Assembly: GCF_019669985.1 (NCBI RefSeq)
Contig: NZ_AP019782.1
Location: 1,356,501-1,420,500 of the forward strand
DNA length: 64,000 nt
Direction of reading: 5' to 3'
Source: Methylogaea oryzae
GTDB taxonomy: Bacteria > Pseudomonadota > Gammaproteobacteria > Methylococcales > Methylococcaceae
The translations under genes and the position numbers were made by a program. This document shows, piece after piece, positions 50,414 to 58,080 of the stretch. Below the pieces are notes generated by a model, which was not told the DNA's origin, did not search any database, and was given only the letters and a program-made list of their open reading frames with translations. Within the stretch, counting starts at the first letter, position 1, and every line of letters begins with the position of its first letter.

Positions 50414-50755
50414 ATGAACATCAACGTTTTTCTCATTCGTTTAATGCAGTTTATCACTTTCGCCCTGTTCATCTTCGCGGCATTGGTATATGCAGGCGTG
50501 TTCTTGCTGGTGCCTTTGGATATTCTGTTCCAGGGAACTCGCGTGTTACACGGCATGGGATTCCCGGTGGTGTTGGCGTTTCTGGGTGCTGGCGCGGCGC
50601 TGGGTTGGCTGGGCAAGAAAGTATGGGAAATGCCGGCGCTGTGGCAGTTGGTTCTGGATATCGGCATGCAGCTGGTTGCGCACGGCCGCGAACAAATCAA
50701 GCGTTATGACGACGTGCTGGCGTCGTATCAGACGAGCTCTCCCCAGTCCAAATAA
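50414..50755 (+). CDS. Small membrane protein of unknown function
   Basis: A 113-residue protein with a first hydrophobic stretch at residues ~7-37 (LIRLMQFITFALFIFAALVY onward) and a second at ~46-67 (FPVVLAFLGAGAALGWLG), then an amphipathic, charged C-terminus (HGREQIKRYDDVLASY). I do not recognise the family. GTAATCCAGCAAG precedes the ATG, a weak ribosome binding site. It has its own terminator downstream, so it may be a single-gene unit after the tRNA cluster. Confidence 0.7.
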   Translation: MNINVFLIRLMQFITFALFIFAALVYAGVFLLVPLDILFQGTRVLHGMGFPVVLAFLGAGAALGWLGKKVWEMPALWQLVLDIGMQLVAHGREQIKRYDDVLASYQTSSPQSK

Positions 50756-50766
50756 AAGGACTGCCG

Positions 50767-50813
50767 CCCACGTGCGTTCGGCTGCTCTTCAGGCCTGCGC
50801 ACGTGGGTTTTTT
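50767..50813 (+). terminator. Rho-independent terminator after the small membrane protein
   Basis: CCCACGTGCG (50767-50776) pairs perfectly with CGCACGTGGG (50798-50807), followed by TTTTTT (50808-50813). The loop is 21 bases. Confidence 0.85.
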
Positions 50814-50848
50814 GTTTTCAGGCTAGGCTGACCCCGCCGCGCCGCCCC

Positions 50849-51751
50849 ATGACTCAAGATCGTAAGCTGGTCGTTGCTATTTCCTCCCGGGCGCTGTTCG
50901 ACCTGGACGAATCCCACCGCATTTTTGAGACCGAAGGCAAAGACGCCTACTGCCGCTACCAAATGGAGCGGGAGGAAGAGCCTTTACCCCCCGGCGTCGC
51001 CTTTTCCCTGGTACGCAAACTGTTGTCCATCAATGCGACCTTGGCTGGTCCGCCATTGGTCGAAGTGATTTTGCTGTCCCGCAATAGCGCCGATACCGGG
51101 CTGCGCATTTTTAATTCCATCCAGCACCACAAGCTGGATATTACCCGTGCCGCCTTCACCAGCGGCGATTCTCCCTTCGCGTACATCTCGGCTTTCGGTG
51201 CCCATTTGTTTTTATCCGCCAATGCGGAGGACGTGGTGCAGGCGCTGGATGCGGGGATCGCCGCCGCCACCATCATATCGTCCGGCTCGGCGTCCTCCGC
51301 CTCGGAACAACAGCTGCGCATCGCTTTCGACGGCGATGCGGTGCTGTTTTCCGACGAATCGGAAAGGATTTATAAAACGCGCGGCTTGGCGGCATTTACC
51401 GAAAATGAGAAGGCCGCGGCAAAAACGCCCATGTCCGGCGGCCCTTTCAAGGCTTTTCTCGCGGCTCTGCACTATATTCAAACCCAGCTTGGGCCCGAGC
51501 GTTCGCCGATTCGCACCGCTTTGGTCACGGCGCGGGCGGCTCCCGCCCATGAACGCGTGGTGCGAACGTTGCGGGCGTGGAATATCCGTATCGATGAAGC
51601 GCTATTTCTCGGCGGCATGGATAAAGGCGATTTCCTCCGGGCTTTTGGCGCCGATATTTTTTTCGACGACCAAAAAGGTCACTGCGAGTCGGCCAGCCGA
51701 CACGTCGCTACCGGCCATGTGCCCCATGGCGTAGCCAACGAAACGGGCTAA
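50849..51751 (+). CDS. Cytosolic 5'-nucleotidase (NT5C1-like)
   Basis: A 300-residue enzyme of the bacterial 5'-nucleotidase family related to eukaryotic cytosolic 5'-nucleotidase I, dephosphorylating nucleoside monophosphates such as AMP. Family features: LVVAISSRALFDLDESHRIF, VEVILLSRNSADTGLRIFNS, ITRAAFTSGDSPFAYISAFG, HLFLSANAEDVVQALDAGIA, the HAD-like acidic motif RIAFDGDAVLFSDESERIYK, and EALFLGGMDKGDFLRAFGAD. It lies just upstream of the signalling/corrinoid operon (about 75 bp), but functional linkage is not evident. Confidence 0.9.
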   Translation: MTQDRKLVVAISSRALFDLDESHRIFETEGKDAYCRYQMEREEEPLPPGVAFSLVRKLLSINATLAGPPLVEVILLSRNSADTGLRIFNSIQHHKLDITRAAFTSGDSPFAYISAFGAHLFLSANAEDVVQALDAGIAAATIISSGSASSASEQQLRIAFDGDAVLFSDESERIYKTRGLAAFTENEKAAAKTPMSGGPFKAFLAALHYIQTQLGPERSPIRTALVTARAAPAHERVVRTLRAWNIRIDEALFLGGMDKGDFLRAFGADIFFDDQKGHCESASRHVATGHVPHGVANETG

Positions 51752-51826
51752 ACCATCCGCCGTCGTCGCGTATGCGCCTGACGCGGGATGTTGGATCGCA
51801 TAGCGTTTTTTCCCAGGACTTTTGAC

Positions 51827-54175
51827 ATGGTGTCGATGAAATCCGAAGGATCTTCTGCCGGTCAGGCACCCGTCAAAGGGGACGTGCTGGTCGTCGACGA
51901 CAATCCCGATAATTTGCGTGTGCTCGAAGGCGTGGTCAAACACGCCCAATGCCGTGTGCGTCTGGCTTTGAGCGGCGAAATGGCGTTGCGCGCCATCGCT
52001 TTGCAAAAGCCCGACATCATCCTGCTCGACGTGCGCATGCCGGATTTGGACGGTTACGAAGTGTGCCGCCGGCTCAAGGCAGATCCCGATACGTGCGACA
52101 TTCCCGTGATCTTCATCAGCGCTTTGCAGGAGGTTGAGGATAAGGTCAACGGCTTCCGGGCCGGCGGCGTCGACTATGTGGTCAAGCCTTTCCAAGCCGA
52201 AGAGGTGATTTCCCGAATCCGTATCCACTTGGAACTGGCGACCGCGCGCCGAGCGTTGCGGGAGATGAACACCGATTTGGAATACCGCGTCCAGGAGCGG
52301 ACCCGAGAGCTGCAAGCGGCCAATGCCAACTTGACGCTGCGCGCCATGCAGGAGCGGGCATTAAGCGAAATTATGGCGTTGTCTCTGGCCAAAACCGAGA
52401 TGCGCGAATATTTGAACCACGCCATCGCGTTGCTGAACAAGCGCCTGGATTGGAGCGGCGCGCCCAGCCGCAATCTGGTCTTTCTGGCGGATGCGCACGA
52501 TCCGAACGCGCAAATGCTGCTGGTGGCGGGAACGGGCCTCACGCCGGAGGATCGGCATCGCTGCCGGCATATCCAGCTTGGCCAATGCCGTTGTCTGCGA
52601 GCCATTTTTTCCGGGCAACCGGCTTTTCACGATTGCAGCGTTCGGGATTGCGACACGCTCGGACAGCTTAGCGTTCACGAGCACGGCCGTTATTGGATTC
52701 CCTTGCTGGATCAAGAGCGGGTGCTTGGCGCCATGGTGCATTATTTGTCGGACGGCAACGCGGAGGAGGAGCTGGATAAAAGCTTTCTCCAACGCCTGGG
52801 CGACATGCTGGCGCTGGGGGTGGCGCGCCGTTTAGCCGACGAGCGGGTGGTGTATCTGGCTTTCCACGATGAATTGACCGGCTTGCCCAATCGCCGCCTG
52901 TTCGAAAATCGCCTGGAGATGGAGCTGAACCGCTCTCAGCGGCAAGGCGGGGGCGGCGCCATCCTGTTTCTCGATCTGGACCATTTCAAAAACGTCAACG
53001 ACGTTTTGGGACACGCCGTGGGCGACGATTTGCTGCAACAGGTTGCCGCGCGGTTGAGCGAGGATGTGCGCAAGGAGGACACGCTGGCCCGTTGGGGCGG
53101 CGACGAATTTTTGCTGCTGCTGTCCGACGTCGGCGCCAATGTGCTGGATATCACACAAAACGTCGTGCGGGTGGCGAATAAACTGCGCCAGTCGCTGGAG
53201 CAGCCTTTTATCGTCGGAGACCACGAAATTCGGGCCGGCGCCAGCATCGGCGTGGCGTTATTCCCGGCCGAAGGGGTTTCCGCCCAGGACTTGATCAAGC
53301 GCGCCGATACCGCCATGTATCAGGCCAAACAAAGCGGGCGGAACAACACGCATTTCTTCGAGCACTCCATGCAGCACCAGGCGCTGCGCGTGTTGGACAT
53401 GGAGCGCGATCTGCGCCGCGCCGTCGCCAACGGCGAGTTCATTTTGCATTTTCAGCCGCAGACCGATTTCCAGGGCCGCTTGGTTGGCATGGAAGCGCTG
53501 ATACGCTGGCCCAAACCCGAAGGCGGCTTGGTGTGCCCAGCGGATTTCATTCCCATAGCCGAGGACACCGGCTTGATTTTGCCGATCGGCGAATGGGCGT
53601 TGCGTGATGCGACGACGCGCTTCGCGGCGCTGCTGCGGCGTCACGCGCTGCCGGGCGAAATTAGCCTGGCAGTCAATATCAGCCCGCGCCAATTCCGTGA
53701 TCCCGCGTTTTTGGCGATTATCGAGAGCGTGCTGCGGGACAGCGGTCTGCCGCCGGAGCGGCTCAAGCTCGAGGTGACGGAAGGTTTGCTCATGGGCAAC
53801 GTCGACCAAACGGTGGAAATGATGCAGCACTTGAGCGTGCAGCGTATTCGTTTTTCCATAGACGATTTCGGCACCGGCTATTCCTCGCTGGCTTATTTGA
53901 AGCGTCTGCCGATCCAACAACTGAAGATCGATCAGTCGTTCGTTCGCGACGTCCACAACGATCCGCTGGACGCCGCCATCATCGCCGCCATCTTGAGCTT
54001 GGCCCACAACCTGGAAATCGAAACGATCGCCGAGGGGGTGGAGACCATGGAGGAGCTGGCTTTTCTGCACGGCGCCGGCTGCCGCTATTTCCAAGGGTAT
54101 TATTTTTCCCGCCCCTTGCCTTGGGACGATATGGTGCAGATGCTGATGCGCGGCGGCATCGGGCCGGCGCACTGA
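51827..54175 (+). CDS. Response regulator with GAF, GGDEF and EAL domains
   Basis: A cytoplasmic c-di-GMP enzyme of about 782 residues (numbering below counts from a possible earlier ATG at 51788, 13 codons upstream). Receiver: VVDDNPDN with phosphoacceptor D81 (LLDVRMPDLDG). A coiled-coil (~155-190) leads to a GAF-like domain (~190-345) with an unusual Cys/His cluster (RCRHIQLGQCRCL, FHDCSVRDCD, HEHGRYWIPL). GGDEF: intact active site RWGGDEF (437-441) with inhibitory I-site RKED (428-431). EAL: EALIRW (568-570), DDFGTGYSSLAYLKRLP and ETIAEGVE intact. Both synthase and phosphodiesterase activities look possible. I prefer ATG 51827 because AGGA lies nine bases upstream. Its TGA overlaps the next ATG (TGATG), so it is coupled to the corrinoid genes. 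Confidence 0.92.
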   Translation: MVSMKSEGSSAGQAPVKGDVLVVDDNPDNLRVLEGVVKHAQCRVRLALSGEMALRAIALQKPDIILLDVRMPDLDGYEVCRRLKADPDTCDIPVIFISALQEVEDKVNGFRAGGVDYVVKPFQAEEVISRIRIHLELATARRALREMNTDLEYRVQERTRELQAANANLTLRAMQERALSEIMALSLAKTEMREYLNHAIALLNKRLDWSGAPSRNLVFLADAHDPNAQMLLVAGTGLTPEDRHRCRHIQLGQCRCLRAIFSGQPAFHDCSVRDCDTLGQLSVHEHGRYWIPLLDQERVLGAMVHYLSDGNAEEELDKSFLQRLGDMLALGVARRLADERVVYLAFHDELTGLPNRRLFENRLEMELNRSQRQGGGGAILFLDLDHFKNVNDVLGHAVGDDLLQQVAARLSEDVRKEDTLARWGGDEFLLLLSDVGANVLDITQNVVRVANKLRQSLEQPFIVGDHEIRAGASIGVALFPAEGVSAQDLIKRADTAMYQAKQSGRNNTHFFEHSMQHQALRVLDMERDLRRAVANGEFILHFQPQTDFQGRLVGMEALIRWPKPEGGLVCPADFIPIAEDTGLILPIGEWALRDATTRFAALLRRHALPGEISLAVNISPRQFRDPAFLAIIESVLRDSGLPPERLKLEVTEGLLMGNVDQTVEMMQHLSVQRIRFSIDDFGTGYSSLAYLKRLPIQQLKIDQSFVRDVHNDPLDAAIIAAILSLAHNLEIETIAEGVETMEELAFLHGAGCRYFQGYYFSRPLPWDDMVQMLMRGGIGPAH

Positions 54176-55779
54176 TGGACCAGCCTGCGGCGCCGAGGGT
54201 GCTGCTGCGGCAAGGACTCCACCAACGAATTGTGCCGGCCCACGCCGGGCAAACCTTAAAAGACGCCCTGAATGCCGGCGATGTCGAGCTGGCGCCCAAT
54301 TGCGGCGGCGGCGGTGCTTGCGGCGAATGCGCTTTACGGGTTTTGAGCGGCGCGGTGACGCCGACCACCGACGCGGAGCGGCTGCGATTGTCCGAGGAGC
54401 GGCGGGCGCTTGGTTGGCGCTTGGCTTGCCAGGCGCGGCTGCTGGGCGACGTGGACATCTTGTTATCGGATCGGCGACCGGCCGCCGGCTGGGACGACAT
54501 CCCGGCCGCCGAGCTGGAGGCCGCTCCGTCCTTTGACGCGCCGGGGCCGTTGCATCCCGATGCCGTGGCCGTGGATTTGGGGTCCACCCATATCCGCCTG
54601 TCCGTGTGGCGCCGGGGAACGCGACAGCGGTTGGCGGCGTGTTGCGGCCGCAATCCGCAGACGGCCATCGGTACGGACGTGCTGTCCCGCCTGGCCGCCG
54701 CCGCTGCGGACCCGGCGTCCGCCCACCGATTGGCGGCCATGGCGGTGGACGCCATCGGCGACGCCCTGCGGCAATTGGCGTGCGAGCATTTCGCGGGAGA
54801 GCCGATCGCCGCCGATCGCCTGGTTATCGTCGGCAATACCGCCATGCTGGCTTTGCTCACGGAAGGCGAGGCCGGGAAATTATTGGATCCCTTGGAATGG
54901 CAGCATCGTCTGCAATGTCGAGCCACGGATTTGCCGGCTTGGCGGCGCGTTTGGCGGCTGCCCGAAACGGCGGAAATTCAGGTGGTCCAACCCCTGGGCG
55001 GTTTCGTCGGTTCCGATTTGTTGGCCGACGTGGCAGCGACGGGATTGGCCGGGGGAGGCGAGGCCGCCTTGCTGGTCGACGTGGGCACCAACACCGAGCT
55101 CGCCCTGTGGGACGGGAGTCGTTTGTGGGTGACCGCCACGCCGGGTGGCCCGGCTTTCGAGGGCGTGGGCATCAGCTGCGGCATGTCGGCGGAGGCCGGC
55201 GCTTTGTATCGCTTGCGGCGGGACGGCGAAGACGGGGCGCTGCGGGGCGAAGTATTGGGCGGCGGTCCGGCGTTGGGTTTGTGCGGATCGGGATTGGTGG
55301 ACGCCGTGGCGGTGTTGCGGCAAGGGGGCGTTTTGCATCCCTCGGGCCGATTTATCGGCGACGCGGGCGATGGCGGCTATCCTTTGGCGGATGGTATCGC
55401 TTTGCAAAAGCGCGATGTGGACGCCTTGCAGCGTGCCAAAGCGGCCGTGGCCGCCGCCGCCGAATGCCTGTTGTTGCGCGCCGGGCTGAAGTGGCGCGAC
55501 GTGCGGCGGCTATGCCTGTGCGGCGCTTTCGGCCGCCATTTGCACGTGCCCCACGCCCAGGCCATCGGTTTGCTGCCGGGCATAGCCGCCGAACGCATCG
55601 AGTTGCACGCCAATGCGGCGCTGACGGGGTGCGAGCTGGCGTTGCTGGCGCCGCAAGGCCCGGCGCTGCTGGAGCACCTGCGCGAGCGGTCGGTGTTGCT
55701 GAATTTGTCCCTGGTGCCGGAATTCGAAGACCGCTTCATCGAAAACCTGCGTTTGCGACCCCTAGCCCTGGATGCCTGA
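54175..55779 (+). CDS. RACo-like [2Fe-2S]/ASKHA corrinoid-protein activator
   Basis: A 534-residue reductive activator of corrinoid proteins, which returns inactive Co(II) to Co(I) at the cost of ATP. The N-terminal plant-type ferredoxin domain has C43-x5-C49-x2-C52-x32-C85 for a [2Fe-2S] cluster. A linker follows, then an ASKHA domain with phosphate and adenosine motifs VAVDLGSTHIRLSVW (131-145), LLVDVGTNTELALW (299-312) and LCGSGLVDAVAVLR (369-382), and the Cys-containing GISCGMSAEAGAL typical of the DUF4445 region. All family elements look complete. Start ATG 54175 overlaps the previous stop by one base. It is followed 11 bp later by the corrinoid protein gene. Confidence 0.9.
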   Translation: MDQPAAPRVLLRQGLHQRIVPAHAGQTLKDALNAGDVELAPNCGGGGACGECALRVLSGAVTPTTDAERLRLSEERRALGWRLACQARLLGDVDILLSDRRPAAGWDDIPAAELEAAPSFDAPGPLHPDAVAVDLGSTHIRLSVWRRGTRQRLAACCGRNPQTAIGTDVLSRLAAAAADPASAHRLAAMAVDAIGDALRQLACEHFAGEPIAADRLVIVGNTAMLALLTEGEAGKLLDPLEWQHRLQCRATDLPAWRRVWRLPETAEIQVVQPLGGFVGSDLLADVAATGLAGGGEAALLVDVGTNTELALWDGSRLWVTATPGGPAFEGVGISCGMSAEAGALYRLRRDGEDGALRGEVLGGGPALGLCGSGLVDAVAVLRQGGVLHPSGRFIGDAGDGGYPLADGIALQKRDVDALQRAKAAVAAAAECLLLRAGLKWRDVRRLCLCGAFGRHLHVPHAQAIGLLPGIAAERIELHANAALTGCELALLAPQGPALLEHLRERSVLLNLSLVPEFEDRFIENLRLRPLALDA

Positions 55780-55790
55780 CGAGGTGGCCC

Positions 55791-56459
55791 ATGCTGAAAC
55801 AGATCGTCGCCGACTATAACGAGGCGATATTCGACACCGACAAGGAGCGTGCCTTGCAAGTGGTGGAAGACGCCGTCGCCGCCGGCGTGACGCCGGAGGA
55901 CATCGTTTTCAAGGTGGTGATTCCCGCCATCGAGGACATGATGCAAACCATCAACCGCGATCCCGACGCCAACCTGGCCCAGCACTTCATGACCGGCCAG
56001 ATCGCCGCGGAAGTCACGGAACGCATGATCGTCCGCTTCAAGCAGCCGCCGGCCAGCGCCGGGCGGGTGGTGATCGGCAGCTCCCACGGCGATTTGCATT
56101 CCCTCGGCAAACGCATCGTCAGCGGTTGCCTCAAATCGTTGATGGTGGAAGTCGTCGACCTGGGCGTCAACGTGGCGCCGGAGCGCTTTGTCGACGAGGC
56201 CGTGGCCCACGAGGCCCAGGTGATCGCCATCTCCTCCATGATGGTGCATACCGCCAAGGGCGAAAACGGCTGCTTGAAAGTGCGGCAACTGCTGCGCGAG
56301 CGCGGGCTGGAGGGCCGTATCAAGATCGCCGTTGGCGGCGCGCCGTACCGTTTCGACCCGGAGTTGTACAAAACCGTGCAGGCCGACGCTTGGGCGGAGG
56401 ACGGAATCACCGCCGGGAGGGCCATCCTAGACCTTATCAAAGAGGTGAAAGCGTCATGA
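55791..56459 (+). CDS. Corrinoid (B12-binding) methyl-carrier protein
   Basis: A 222-residue methyl shuttle of the MtaC/MtbC/MttC/MetH-like type. Residues 1-85 form the helical cap (MLKQIVADYNEAIFDTDKER ... MTGQIAAEVTERMIVRF). Residues 90-220 are the Rossmann B12-binding domain with the base-off/His-on motif D101-L-H103-S-L-G106 (His103 would be the lower cobalt ligand), then SGCLKSLMVEVVDLGVNVAP and the closing AVGGAPYRFDP. It should carry a methyl group between two methyltransferases or act as methyl sensor. GAGGTGG precedes the ATG. Its TGA overlaps the next ATG as ATGA. Earlier in-frame codons upstream are antisense-like extension into the activator gene and are not used. Confidence 0.93.
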   Translation: MLKQIVADYNEAIFDTDKERALQVVEDAVAAGVTPEDIVFKVVIPAIEDMMQTINRDPDANLAQHFMTGQIAAEVTERMIVRFKQPPASAGRVVIGSSHGDLHSLGKRIVSGCLKSLMVEVVDLGVNVAPERFVDEAVAHEAQVIAISSMMVHTAKGENGCLKVRQLLRERGLEGRIKIAVGGAPYRFDPELYKTVQADAWAEDGITAGRAILDLIKEVKAS

Positions 56460-57481
56460 CGCCGTTGCAACGCCTGACCGCCACCCTGAACGGCGAACCC
56501 ACCGACCGCATTCCGGTGTTCTGCAACCTGCTGGACCAGGGCGCCCAAGAACTGGGCATGTCCCTGGAACAGTACTATGCCAAAGGCGCCAACGTGGCCG
56601 AAGGCCAGTTGCGCATGCAGCGCAAATACGGCTACGACAATGTTTGGAGCTTGTTTTACGTGGGCAAGGAAGCGGAGCTGCTGGGCTGTCGAAAAATCCT
56701 TTTCGCCGAGGACGGACCGCCCAACGTCGAACACTTCGTTATTCAGGACTATGGCGACATCGAGCGGCTGGAAGTGCCCGACGACATCGCCGCCCTCCCG
56801 GCGTTCGCCGAAACCGCCGAATGCCTGCGCATCCTGCGGGCCGAAGTGGGCGGAAAAGTGCCCATATGCGCCTATTTGACCGCTTCCATGACCCTGCCGG
56901 CCCTGCTGATGGGCATGGACAAGTGGATGGAGCTGCTGCTCACGGGGCCGGTGGAGCTGCGCGATTTGCTGCTGGAGAAGTGCTCGCTGTTTTTCCGCCG
57001 CCAGGCCGCCGCCTATCGCGCCGCCGGCGCCGACGTGTTGCTCTACTCCAATCCCTTCGGCTCCACCTATTTCGTCGGCATGAAGCGCTTCCAGGCCTTG
57101 TCCTTGCCGTGGATGGAAAAGGATTTGTTGCCGGACGGCGTGGACGATGTGGTGTATTACTGCGGCAGCGCGCCGTTCAACAACGTCATCGAACAAGTGC
57201 GCGAGCGCTTGGGTATCCGGGTTTATTATCTGGGTCCCGAGGACGACGTGGCGGAAGGCAAGCGGCTGGTCGGCGGGCAGGGCATGGCCTGCGGCGTCAT
57301 CAACGATATCAAGTTGCTGCGCTGGTCCACGGACGAAATCTGCGCCGAGGTGCGGCGCATCGTCGAAGCCGGCAAGCCGGGCGGACGCTTTTTGTTCGGC
57401 ACGGTGGTGATGCCGTACGCTATTCCTGAAGGAAAAATCCGCGCCATGCTGGGCGCGGCGTTCGAATACGGCAAGTTCTGA
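56456..57481 (+). CDS. UroD/MtaA-like methyltransferase, zinc ligands altered
   Basis: A 341-residue TIM-barrel protein of the uroporphyrinogen-decarboxylase/MtaA-MtbA-CmuA superfamily (MTPLQRLTATLNGEPTDRIP; GYDNVWSLFYVGKEAELLGC; AYLTASMTLPALLMGMDKWM; AAYRAAGADVLLYSNPFGST). In CoM-type members a His-x-Cys and a later Cys bind zinc that activates the thiol acceptor. Here the first reads V-Y234-Y235-C236-G, with Tyr where His is expected, and the last Cys region reads FGTVVMPYAIPEGK without Cys. So it is clearly a corrinoid-associated methyltransferase relative, but with changed or absent zinc chemistry. It may be the substrate-specific methyltransferase (MT-I) or a binding/sensing protein. It is coupled to the corrinoid gene by ATGA. 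Confidence 0.85.
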   Translation: MTPLQRLTATLNGEPTDRIPVFCNLLDQGAQELGMSLEQYYAKGANVAEGQLRMQRKYGYDNVWSLFYVGKEAELLGCRKILFAEDGPPNVEHFVIQDYGDIERLEVPDDIAALPAFAETAECLRILRAEVGGKVPICAYLTASMTLPALLMGMDKWMELLLTGPVELRDLLLEKCSLFFRRQAAAYRAAGADVLLYSNPFGSTYFVGMKRFQALSLPWMEKDLLPDGVDDVVYYCGSAPFNNVIEQVRERLGIRVYYLGPEDDVAEGKRLVGGQGMACGVINDIKLLRWSTDEICAEVRRIVEAGKPGGRFLFGTVVMPYAIPEGKIRAMLGAAFEYGKF

Positions 57482-57486
57482 CGGCC

Positions 57487-58080
57487 ATGGCGGACAGCGG
57501 GCGGCTATCGTTGGTGGGGTGCGGCGTTCTTCGTAAGGAAATCGCCCGCTTGATCGAGCAAAACCATTGGTTGTTGGACACCGACTTCCTCGAAGCCTCC
57601 TTGCACGTGAACCTCAAGCGCTTGTCCGATCAATTGGGCGCCTGCCTGGAGCGGCACCGGGACGAGCGTCCCATTGTCTTTTACGGCTGCTGCCATCCCC
57701 GCATGGACGCGATGCTGGAATCCGTTGGCGCCTTTCGCACCGATGGGCAGAATTGCGTGGAAATGTTGCTGGGGCGGGAGCGTTTCATGGCGGAGCTGGA
57801 AGCCGGCGCCTATTTTCTTTTGGAGGATTGGGCAATCCATTGGGAGTCCGTCGTTGCCGACACGTTCGGCGGCAATTGGGCTGTGGCGCGCGACATTTTC
57901 CACGAGAGCCGTCGTTATCTGTTGGCCATCCGCACGCCTTGTTCCGGCGACTTCAGCGCCGCCGCGGAGCGCGCCGCGCAGTCCATAGACCTGCCGCTGC
58001 GTTGGATGGATGTCGGCTTGGAATCGCTGCAAGCGGTGCTGGCGGCGGCGATGGCTCGCAAGCAAGCGGCTTGCCGATGA
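57487..58080 (+). CDS. DUF1638-like cysteine-containing protein
   Basis: A 197-residue soluble protein resembling DUF1638, a family that in anaerobes and methanogens is often found beside corrinoid methyltransferases (from memory). Conserved-looking cysteines: C12 in LVGCGVLRKEIARLI, C68-C69 in IVFYGCCHPRMDAML and C90 in GQNCVEMLLGRERFMAEL, followed by a Trp-rich LLEDWAIHWE segment. The cysteines suggest metal or thiol chemistry, but no function is known. It begins 5 bp after the methyltransferase stop and overlaps the kinase start as ATGA. Confidence 0.75.
   Translation: MADSGRLSLVGCGVLRKEIARLIEQNHWLLDTDFLEASLHVNLKRLSDQLGACLERHRDERPIVFYGCCHPRMDAMLESVGAFRTDGQNCVEMLLGRERFMAELEAGAYFLLEDWAIHWESVVADTFGGNWAVARDIFHESRRYLLAIRTPCSGDFSAAAERAAQSIDLPLRWMDVGLESLQAVLAAAMARKQAACR

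Noticed and set aside
54606-55790. A long N-terminal extension of the corrinoid protein frame (total 617 codons)
   Set aside because: The extension lies wholly within the RACo gene in another frame and is Arg/Gly-rich. ATG 55791 with GAGGTGG gives a family-length protein.
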